IMG/VR virus record: IMGVR_UViG_3300036985_000410
Span: 1 to 22,825 of that record
Direction: 5' to 3' (one strand)
Source of the DNA: a virus
DNA: 22,825 nucleotides
Part shown: piece after piece, positions 1 through 6,800 of the stretch
How the letters are laid out: each line of letters opens with the position of its first letter
Numbering within the stretch: position 1 is the stretch's first letter
Program-made: the position numbers and the translations under genes
The notes under the pieces: model-generated
What the model was told of the DNA's origin: nothing
What the model saw: the letters and a program-made list of their open reading frames with translations, nothing else
The model's database searches: none

Positions 1-2
1 CT

Positions 3-227
3 AACTTAGTAGATGCCATAACCTTTCGTCCCTACAATTTTGTAGACCGCAAGGTTCCTCATCGTCCCAACTACTTCTACTTCTGCAACAAGCAGATTAT
101 CGACAACTCTGACTCGGTGATTATTTTTTATGACGGCAAAGAAAAGTGTGCGCTCGCCGCGTACGAATACGCAGTCTCGAAGAACATCGAAGTCTCGGCC
201 TTCATCGACAGTAGCATCGAAGGTTAA
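3..227 (+). CDS. SLOG/DUF2493-like protein, C-terminal part (5' end outside window)
   Basis: An open frame runs in from the left edge and stops at TAA 225-227, leaving 74 visible residues. They contain FRPYNFVDRK, then NKQIIDNSDSVIIFYDGKEK, then AYEYAVSKNIEV. This order is an Asn-Lys-x-Ile-Val-Asp-type helix, a hydrophobic strand ending in an Asp-Gly pair, and a helix followed by a strand. It resembles the C-terminal half of SLOG-fold proteins of the DUF2493 type, which are thought to bind nucleotides or nucleotide-derived ligands and are common in phage early modules. The usual Ser/Gly-Thr after the D-G-K element is replaced by Cys-Ala-Leu-Ala, so ligand binding may differ. The last 98 bp are also read in another frame as the start of the DUF3310 gene. 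The family call is from motif memory; that the frame is coding is better supported. Confidence 0.55.
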   Translation, partial: NLVDAITFRPYNFVDRKVPHRPNYFYFCNKQIIDNSDSVIIFYDGKEKCALAAYEYAVSKNIEVSAFIDSSIEG

Positions 228-444
228 CCCTTCACACTACAAAGACCGCAAGTACGAGACCATAGATGTCCTTGAGGATTGCATAGCCAAGTGGCCTCCC
301 GGTACGGCTCTCCGTATCGGGCAGGCTCTTGCCTACTTAATCAGACACCAAGAGAAGGACGGCCTTGTCGATTTGCACAAGGCCATGTGGTACATCCAAC
401 GGGAGATAGCCAGCAATGAGCTTGAGGAAAGCAATAAACGATAA
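130..444 (+). CDS. DUF3310 family phage protein
   Basis: This 104-aa protein has a Ser/Arg/Lys-rich N-terminus (about residues 4-31) followed by a compact domain. The domain opens with VNPSHYK (32-38), continues with ETIDVLEDCI and GQALAYLIRH, and ends with DLHKAMWYIQREI. That spacing of N-P-S-H-Y, E-x-I-D-V, G-x-A-x-x-Y-L and L-x-K-A-x-W-Y-L is typical of DUF3310. Members are often annotated as nucleotide kinase by relation to T7 gp1.7, but activity cannot be inferred here because no P-loop is visible. ATG 130 has only a weak ribosome site (GGTGA, 10 nt upstream). GTG 148 is an alternative start. No in-frame ATG lies nearer the domain, so the N-terminus must overlap the preceding gene by about 80-98 bp. 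The 3' end overlaps the next gene by 29 bp, which suggests translational coupling. Confidence 0.8.
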   Translation: MTAKKSVRSPRTNTQSRRTSKSRPSSTVASKVNPSHYKDRKYETIDVLEDCIAKWPPGTALRIGQALAYLIRHQEKDGLVDLHKAMWYIQREIASNELEESNKR

Positions 445-604
445 GTGTAGGAACTGTATCTACGACCCTGAGAGTGGGCTAGGTACGTGGCGACAGCAGG
501 TTGAGGCGTGTGGTGTGGTGGCTTGTCCACTGCACCCCTACCGCCCCAAGTCAAGTGGTGTTGCTAAGTTAGCCAAAGAGATAGAGGAGGATTTAAATGA
601 CTGA
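416..604 (+). CDS. Small cysteine-rich phage protein (putative zinc-binding, 62 aa)
   Basis: The N-terminus MSLRKAINDKCRNCIYDP is followed by a GTW element and then EACGVVACPLHPYRP. Cysteines 11, 14, 32 and 37 give the pattern C-x2-C-x17-C-x4-C, which could bind one zinc ion. I recognise this layout (an N-terminal K-A-I-x-x-K-C-x-x-C, a G-T-W-R-x-Q-V-E-x-C core and a C-P-L-x-P-x-R-P end) from small unannotated proteins in many phages. Its function is unknown. The gene overlaps the DUF3310 gene by 29 bp and the next gene by 8 bp, so it is part of one co-translated cluster. A zinc-ribbon role in DNA or protein binding is inference only. Confidence 0.75.
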   Translation: MSLRKAINDKCRNCIYDPESGLGTWRQQVEACGVVACPLHPYRPKSSGVAKLAKEIEEDLND

Positions 605-770
605 TATAACCAAATGTTCTGGAGAGGGTTGCCCCCTATCTGAAACCTGCTATAGGTTTACAGCAGTTGGTGACCCGTACTATCAGTCTTATTTTGTCCA
701 ACCTCCGTATAAAGAAGATACTGGTTGCTCTATGTTCTGGAACACAGAAGGAAAGAAAGATGAACGATAA
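597..770 (+). CDS. Very small cysteine-rich phage protein (57 aa)
   Basis: An ATG inside the end of the preceding gene (8-bp overlap) opens a 57-aa frame ending at TAA 768-770. GAGGAGG lies just upstream at about 585-591. The protein starts MTDITKCSGEGCPLSETCYR and continues QSYFVQPPYK and GCSMFW. Cysteines are at 7, 12, 18 and 44, giving C-x4-C-x5-C-x25-C. Short phage proteins with a C-P-x-x-x-x-C-Y-R-F element, a Q-S-Y-F element and a late Cys before an aromatic pair are familiar to me, but none has a known function. The four cysteines suggest a metal site or structural disulfides. It overlaps the next gene by 11 bp. Aromatic and Pro/Tyr content in the second half argues for a folded miniprotein rather than chance. 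Confidence 0.72.
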   Translation: MTDITKCSGEGCPLSETCYRFTAVGDPYYQSYFVQPPYKEDTGCSMFWNTEGKKDER

Positions 771-993
771 ACTTAAAGTAGTACCAATGCCCAAAAAGAA
801 AGAGCCTTCTAGTGCCTCAGCAGATGATGTGCTAGAGGCAGCTAAAGGCTCTTTGAGTAATGATATGCTTATTATCGGTTGGAACAAGGAGCAAGATGCC
901 ATTCACATCTTGACCCCTTGCCTAGACAAGGCTTCACTTGTGTACCTGTTAGAGTACGTCAAGCACTTCGTTATTGCTGGTGACCTTAACTAA
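760..993 (+). CDS. Hypothetical phage protein (77 aa)
   Basis: The frame is open from 667, but ATG 760 is the better start. It overlaps the preceding stop region as the other genes here do, and a purine-rich ribosome site (GAAGGAAAGAAAG) precedes it. It starts MNDKLKVVPMPKKK, followed by a linker rich in Ser, Ala and Asp. The rest looks like one small alpha/beta domain: MLIIGWNKEQDAIHIL (a strand-turn-strand) and a helix SLVYLLEYVKHFVI. Small phage proteins with an I-I-G-W beta hairpin and a final Leu-rich helix are common, but I know no function for them. It is the last gene of the plus-strand module. Its stop codon overlaps the end of the convergent holin gene by 8 bp. Confidence 0.7.
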   Translation: MNDKLKVVPMPKKKEPSSASADDVLEAAKGSLSNDMLIIGWNKEQDAIHILTPCLDKASLVYLLEYVKHFVIAGDLN

Positions 994-1411
994 TCTTCTT
1001 GACCCGTTCGTAAGTACGGAACCCACCAAGACCTAGTTGACCAGTCAATAGCACTAACAGCATATCCATGTCGATAGCAGGTAGTGGGGGTGCAACTCCC
1101 CCGCTAACCTGTATTACCCACGGCAGAATGGGCCTAACTAGGGCCATATAAGCGAACCCTGCCACGCACACCCACCCACTTGCAGGACGCCAGCCACTCT
1201 TGAACACATCAGGACTAGCCGCCTCAATTTGGTTAGTCTTGATTTGCTCCCTAGCCAACTCGACCTCGGCGTCGAGTACCTTAAGCTCCCCTGCCTGAGC
1301 CATCTTAGCTAACTCAAGCTGCATCTCCAGCTTCTTCTGAGGGTCAGGGATTACACGGTCAGTTATCTTACCAATAATATCAGCCACTGGGCCTAGCCAC
1401 GTGATGCTCAT
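986..1411 (-). CDS. Holin, GTA_holin_3TM-like family
   Basis: This 141-aa protein begins with an amphipathic helix (residues 1-20) and a charged helical stretch (about 24-63, Lys/Glu/Leu-rich). It then has the segment FKSGWRPASGWVCVAGFAY (70-88) leading into a membrane helix (about 79-100), and a second membrane helix (about 115-131, MDMLLVLLTGQLGLGG). It ends in the charged tail RTYERVKK. The F-K-x-G-W-R-P motif before the membrane part and the G-Q-L-G-L-G-G-x-R-T-x-E-x motif after it are characteristic of the phage/GTA 3TM holin family. Such proteins permeabilise the inner membrane so that endolysin reaches peptidoglycan. Its ATG overlaps the lysozyme stop as ATGA, supporting translational coupling in a lysis cassette. 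It is the last gene on this strand before the convergent module. Confidence 0.85.
   Translation of the reverse strand: MSITWLGPVADIIGKITDRVIPDPQKKLEMQLELAKMAQAGELKVLDAEVELAREQIKTNQIEAASPDVFKSGWRPASGWVCVAGFAYMALVRPILPWVIQVSGGVAPPLPAIDMDMLLVLLTGQLGLGGFRTYERVKKIS
1082..1106. repeat. Stable hairpin within the holin gene
   Basis: TAGTGGGGG (1082-1090) and CCCCCGCTA (1098-1106) can pair over nine positions with one G-T wobble and a 7-nt loop. It lies in codons for the loop between the holin membrane helices. It is about 90 nt beyond the end of the plus-strand genes, so it would also form in read-through RNA from that side. No T-run follows on either strand. Confidence 0.4.
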
Positions 1412-1827
1412 ACTTCCCCCGTTCTCATTTGGTTGACTAAAGTCTTAGCTCTTCCACCGACTTGCTTGTACCACAAGCTCTTCTCCATATTGTTAGCAGC
1501 ATCTGCGTACCTGCCCTCTTCAATAGCCCGTAGGGTATTGACGAAGGTCAGCAGCTTGGGTACTCCCATGTTATACGCCATATCGTAAAGGATACCTTGG
1601 CGCACTGGGTCTAGCTTTGTAATCCACGGTTTCTTACTGATAAGTTCTAGGCGATGCTCTTTGTACTTCAGCTCAAAGAGTCCCTCTGCCATCTCCTTAG
1701 GGATGTCGTTAGCTTCCAAGTTGAAGCCGTACCCTACCGTGGCAATGCCCTTGGTGTCCTTGTACATCCGCAGACGAAGCCCCTCGTGCTTCTTAATCTG
1801 CTCCTTCATGTATGCGCTAACGTCCAA
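1408..1827 (-). CDS. Endolysin, T4-type lysozyme (glycoside hydrolase family 24)
   Basis: The protein hydrolyses peptidoglycan as a muramidase. HEGLRLRMYKDTKGIATVGY contains the GH24 triad Glu-Asp-Thr with the same spacing as T4 lysozyme (9 then 6 residues); numbered from the TTG start these are E15, D24 and T30. The C-terminal lobe is present (DPVRQGILYDMAYNMG, then WYKQVGGRAKTLVNQMRTG). Length is 139 aa, short for the family but complete. No signal peptide is seen, so export needs the adjacent holin. Start choice: TTG 1827 lies 6 nt after a strong ribosome site, GGGAGG at 1834-1839. GTG 1845 (145 aa) has no good site, and ATG 1809 (133 aa) is 8 nt past the upstream stop. The gene overlaps its upstream neighbour by 11 bp and the holin by 4 bp. 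Confidence 0.9.
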   Translation of the reverse strand: MDVSAYMKEQIKKHEGLRLRMYKDTKGIATVGYGFNLEANDIPKEMAEGLFELKYKEHRLELISKKPWITKLDPVRQGILYDMAYNMGVPKLLTFVNTLRAIEEGRYADAANNMEKSLWYKQVGGRAKTLVNQMRTGEV

Positions 1828-2044
1828 GCAGCACCTCCCGCACACCGTCCCAAAAGATTGCGAGGAGAGTGGTGACAGCAGTCATCACCATAATCACACC
1901 ACCCCACTTGCCCTCGTACTTATCTAACTTACTAGTAATAGTAGTTAGCTGTTCGCACACCTTCTCTAGGTCATCAACAGTACGTTCGTACTTTGACTCC
2001 AAGGCTGTGAGCCTACGCTCTACGTCGAGTTCGTGTTCGTTCAT
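1817..2044 (-). CDS. Coiled-coil protein with one C-terminal membrane helix (lysis-associated candidate)
   Basis: The 75-aa product has a charged, heptad-like helix at residues 5-42 (LDVERRLTALESKYERTVDD and following). It is followed by Gly-Lys-Trp and a single hydrophobic segment (about 47-65, GGVIMVMTAVTTLLAIF), ending in a short charged tail. Proteins of this layout (coiled coil plus one TM, XhlA-like) often sit next to phage endolysins and may assist the holin or anchor to the membrane. That role is inferred from shape and position only. It lies 2 bp after the 613-aa virion protein gene and overlaps the endolysin start, so it belongs to the lysis cassette. The endolysin's ribosome site lies inside its last codons. 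Confidence 0.7.
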   Translation of the reverse strand: MNEHELDVERRLTALESKYERTVDDLEKVCEQLTTITSKLDKYEGKWGGVIMVMTAVTTLLAIFWDGVREVLLGR

Positions 2045-2046
2045 AA

Positions 2047-3888
2047 TTACTGACTCACCTGTGCGTCAGAAGGTACAAACTTTTCATCAGCAGGAGGACG
2101 CATCAAGCTGTTAACAAATGCTTGCGTGTTCTCCTTACCCCAGTACCTAGCAAGAATACGTACATTCATATTCAAAACATCTAGGTTTCTTACTGCTGAA
2201 CTACCCATCGTGCCACCCTCAAATACTGCCTCGCGTGACTTCGGGTCTAGCTTTGCAAACCTAAAGTCATTGACACTCAACCTGCTTATCTTTGCGTCAC
2301 CAAACATCCCGCCTTGAGTTTGATTATCAATAATATTCTGCATATCTTGCTTTGTTTGTGAAATCAAAGTCTGACGGAAACCGGGGCTAGCGTCCAAGTA
2401 ACTAACAAGGTCAGGGTGAAACAACAAACGCTCACGAGTATTAACTCCACCATCGTAGTCCGGTCTAACCATAGTATCGTATTCTTTTTGAATAACTTTT
2501 TGCTTTGCTTGGTCAGTAGCAGGTGTGTTCTTTCCGGGCTTAAATGCACTTGCGTACATCAGACGTTCAGACAAGGAGCCAACTGGAATCTTGGCTGGGT
2601 CAAACTTACCAGAACTGATATCACTGTTAATCTGGAAATAACTTTGAGCTAACTGCCTTCCTTCATCGGTCTGGAGCATATTGGCTCGGGCAGCTTCGAT
2701 AGTTGCAAATCTTCCAAGCGCATTCAGTTGAGCCTGTGCCTTAGCACCTTCAGCACCACCAGCCTTTGCAAGAGCTTGCAACTTAGATAGGTCAGCTCCA
2801 CGTAGAGCATCCATTACTTTCACCAGTGGTTTGTAGTAGTCCTCAAGTACGGCCTTAGGATTATTCCTCAACTCAGCCTGAAGTACAGGGTCATCCTTGA
2901 AAGCAATTGCCATTGCTGCGAAAGTACCAGCGTTGGGGTCAGTCCGAACAGCACGTGCAACCGCTGCATCTTTCTGCACAAGTTCTGCAAACTGTTCCGC
3001 ATCTTGTGCCTGAGTATTAAAGAAAGACCTAACTTCCTGCATTTGACTTGGAGAAAGTCGCGCACCTTGCTTGTCTAACTCATTAAAGAAAGCATCAAGC
3101 TTTTGTCTAGCAGTTCCGATAGATAGGATAGCAGCAGCTTTAGCAGCTTCTGGAGTGGTATAAGATGCACTGCTAACAGCAAGGTCAGCAAAAACCAACT
3201 TAAACAAACCATTGACTTGTGAGAATGCCGCAGGAGACATAGCATCGCCAAGAAGAATGCTTCGTTTATTCTCAGTCTCAAGTACATTAAATGCTTCTTG
3301 CTTTTCAAAAGTATCACGAGCCACAGTCATGCTCACACCAGCACGTATAGCGTATGCCTCCGTCTCTTTAAAGTTCTTAATGAACGGGTCAGACTCATCC
3401 AACTTTACTGCGTCAGCTTCTTGCATGACGTTAGAAGCAAGTTCTTCCGTAGTCTTAAAGACCTTGAGCAACGAGTCGGTGTACTGCGGATAGCTACGCA
3501 TAGCCTGACGTTGCAGCGCAAGCAACTGGGAACCATTGTCCCTACGCAACTGACGAGCCTGTTGCTCCAGCTTCCGAATATTACCCATAATAGCGTCAAA
3601 CCCAGCGCGGTCACTAGGGTTTACCTTTGCCCTCTCTTCATCAATACGAGCCTGTACGCTACTCTCTTGCTCAAGCAATCTCTGCCGTTGCCCCATAGCC
3701 AAGTCAGCAAAAGTATTAACCGTTACTGCTTCGTCAGCATTACCCTTCTTTGTTAGATAGTCACTGACCATAGTAGATGCATCTTCTACTAGTGTAGCCA
3801 TAGAGCTAGGGCCGCCTCCAAATTCTGGAGTGTAGGTAGGAACGCTCGGCGTAGCCGTATCTAGATTCTCATTAAAATTGACAGGCAT
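2047..3888 (-). CDS. Internal virion (ejection) protein, 613 aa
   Basis: I assign this by position and composition rather than a catalytic motif. It follows the giant virion protein by 3 bp and precedes the lysis genes, where T7-like phages keep internal core proteins. It is rich in Ala, Gln, Asp and Lys and mostly helical, with a heptad-like stretch at about residues 66-125 (ending near LEQQARQLRRDNGSQLLAL). There is no signal peptide or obvious membrane segment. The N-terminus is Pro/Thr/Gly-rich (ATPSVPTYTPEFGGG). T7 gp15 is of similar size class (about 750 aa) and forms the middle of the ejected channel, so this is a gp15-like candidate. I do not see sequence identity to T7. The ATG start is preceded by AAGG about 10 nt upstream. 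Confidence 0.65.
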   Translation of the reverse strand: MPVNFNENLDTATPSVPTYTPEFGGGPSSMATLVEDASTMVSDYLTKKGNADEAVTVNTFADLAMGQRQRLLEQESSVQARIDEERAKVNPSDRAGFDAIMGNIRKLEQQARQLRRDNGSQLLALQRQAMRSYPQYTDSLLKVFKTTEELASNVMQEADAVKLDESDPFIKNFKETEAYAIRAGVSMTVARDTFEKQEAFNVLETENKRSILLGDAMSPAAFSQVNGLFKLVFADLAVSSASYTTPEAAKAAAILSIGTARQKLDAFFNELDKQGARLSPSQMQEVRSFFNTQAQDAEQFAELVQKDAAVARAVRTDPNAGTFAAMAIAFKDDPVLQAELRNNPKAVLEDYYKPLVKVMDALRGADLSKLQALAKAGGAEGAKAQAQLNALGRFATIEAARANMLQTDEGRQLAQSYFQINSDISSGKFDPAKIPVGSLSERLMYASAFKPGKNTPATDQAKQKVIQKEYDTMVRPDYDGGVNTRERLLFHPDLVSYLDASPGFRQTLISQTKQDMQNIIDNQTQGGMFGDAKISRLSVNDFRFAKLDPKSREAVFEGGTMGSSAVRNLDVLNMNVRILARYWGKENTQAFVNSLMRPPADEKFVPSDAQVSQ

Positions 3889-3891
3889 AAG

Positions 3892-6800
3892 TTACTGGCC
3901 TTCTTGCGGGTTAGACATAGTAGAGTTGTACAGAGGATTGCTGCTGAGTTCTTCAGCAACATCACTTCCTTCCATGATGGTCTTCAGGTCACGAGATAGC
4001 TTGTCATCTTCCTTTAGACGGCTAGCCCATTGCTTTGCAAATTTAGCCTTGTCTTCTTCGTTCTCAAAGCTATTACCAATCATAAATAGATTGGTCTGCA
4101 AGATAGAAATGTCAGTTTCTGACGGTTGTCCTTTAGCAGCCAATCGAGTTGACAAGAGAGCCATTGCATTAACAGCTTCCTTAATGTCACTACCCGAATC
4201 TTTCTTAGCGGTAGCAATCTCACGTGCCCAGTCACGGCTCTTGACATCAAAGCCAATAGCCTTAGCAAAGACAGCACCATCACTCAGCAACCAATACTTC
4301 TCTGGGTCACTTTCAATATCAAGAAGCTTTTGATTATTACTGGAAAGAATTGCTTGGTTGTTGTAGTAGAGACGGGCGATGTGCACGTTACGCCAACCGG
4401 GAAGAACGTCTAGCAACTCAGACGCAGCCAAAGCCATACGCTGAGTGGTAAATCCGTCTTCAGCCATAGCGTAGGGAGAAGCAATCTTCAGTGCATTACT
4501 GGTAACAGTAGCCACACGACCACCGAAACCACCAGTAGCACCAGCAATAGCATGGATTACCGTAGGTTGGTCAGCCACACGGTTGATAGTTTCCAAGATG
4601 CCATTAGCCAATCCAGCACGGCTAGAGATAGAGGCGTACTCTTCTCCCAATCCGAGTGCACCACCTAGGAATAGGTCTACCATGCCACCTTCAATGGCAA
4701 CAGCAGCCTTCTCATCAGTAATGCCAAGACCACCATTCTCAACATCCCCAGTAACGTAGTTACGCAAGTTCTTTGAGAACAAACCACCCAGTGGGATACC
4801 GCCAGTCACACCGAACAGCATAGTGCCTACGCCCAAGGAAGTAAGAGCCTCAGTCCTAGTCCACTGAGCACCTTCCTTACCAATAAGAGCCGGAATCAAG
4901 TGCTCCATGTACTTAGCAGTAATCTGCATATACTGGGTAGGAATAGAAGCCCAACCACTCTGCCACTTAGCCTTGTTAGCACGTTGTAAGTTGAAGGCTA
5001 CCTTGTAGTACTCCCTCATAGTGACATCTAGCAGGTCACCAGTAGCCTTACCTGAATTGAGTAATGCCTTTGCACGTAGACCTGCAATTGCGTGAGATAC
5101 AATACGGTTAGTCAACTCACCTTCACGATAGAAGACTAGGCCCGAGTCAGCAACACGGCCCATCATCCCACGAGACACAAGCAATCCATTCTCAGCAGCA
5201 TTGTAGTCTGCTGAAGTGTTACGCAATGAACGAGCAAGGCCCGACTTCCTGAAGTTCTCAGCCATTTCCCTAGCTTCACCTACCTCGATACGAGAAAGCT
5301 TTGCAAACTTCTCAATCAGCATATCGTAGTTGGCATGGCTAGGATGTATGTAAGCCGTAGCACGTAGGAACGTATAGCGAGGAAGAGCTTTAATAAAATT
5401 AACAGGGTCTACCGAAGCAGCAATCGTCAAGCCCATTGCCTGAATAAAGAACTGAGCACCACTGTAGAATCCTAGCAAAGCGTGGTGTGTTACTCCACGT
5501 ATATTACCAATAATGTTTGCGTTAGCTACATCCCTAATCCTTTCTACCGCAGTCGATGAGAGCTTACCCTCTACCTTCTCAGCAATGGCTCTAGCACCAT
5601 TACCAAACATCGTCTCTTCCTCAGTACGAACAGCAAGCCAATCCTGCATCACCTCACGGTACTCAGTGATTGCTTTGCGCTCAGGGATAGTCAAAGCCGC
5701 AGTAGACTTAAAGTCACTACGCCAGTCAGTTGGGTCAACTAGATACTTGCCGTAGTTATTCTGGAACTGCGTGATGATTCGCTGACGGAAAGCAGTTTGA
5801 GGATAAGCCCAAGTCATAGAACGTGTGTAGCGATTGAGTGAATCAATAGCCCCATATCGTGGGGTCTCTAGTGCACTAGCCCCATACTTGATAGGTTCTT
5901 CACCACGTGCCTGAAAGTAACGACCATTGTGTAGAGCTTCCTCTACGGCCTGACGGTAGTCATCTCCTTCCTTACCTTGAATAGCCTTTAAATCTCGGTC
6001 AAGGGCTACAGTAAGCTTGTCTTCCTTAACAGTAATACCTAGGTTTGCATCGTCTGCAAACTTCATAGCCTCTTCTTTAGTATCGAAGAAACGACGAACT
6101 TCATTACTGTAAATCTTAGTGCCATTGACAATCTTAGCAGCACGTTGCCGTACTACATAATTGACGCGACGGTAGTACAGCGGGACGTAACCTTGACGAT
6201 AGCCCAGCATCCCAGAGTCAATTCCCTTCAGCTCAGTCTGGCGCACAAAGCCATGAGTAAAGTACTCATTGCCAATCTTTACAGGCTTATCAAACTCTAC
6301 AAAGACACGACTATTATCATTTACCCAACGAGCTTCAACGTCCTTGGCTACCAAGCCAGTACGCTCGGTGTAGGCAATTCGCTTAACATCTTTAGGAATA
6401 GTAACAGTAGATAAGCCATTAGCATCAGTACGAGTAAAGGCAAGCTTGCCAGACAACTTCATTGGCTGACCTTCTACAATGGTATTAATGCCACGGTAGT
6501 TACGGAAATTCAAATCCTTTCCGTAGATGTCATCTCTAATCTTGTACAACTCATCGTACAGATGGCGCATCTCATAGTACTTAGCAATCTGTCGCTCGGA
6601 CAGAGCAACTACTCCAGCCCCTTCAACAGCCACTCCTTCCGTTAGTTCTCGCGCAGTGTATTGGCGAGACATACGGTCACCTTGGATAAGGACATCATCA
6701 ATGCCCTTCCACTCTTGTGAACTCATACCAGTAAGAATTCGGTCTTTAAACTTTAGCTCTAAGACTTCATCAAAAATCTTACGGAACTCATAGGAGAAGG

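Noticed and set aside
667-759. N-terminal extension of the 77-aa protein to ATG 667
   Set aside because: The extension overlaps the 57-aa gene almost entirely. ATG 760 has a better ribosome site and fits the overlap style of the cluster.
3298-3756. 152-aa plus-strand frame opposite the 613-aa virion gene
   Set aside because: It has no start signal or domain, and lies inside a coding gene on the other strand.
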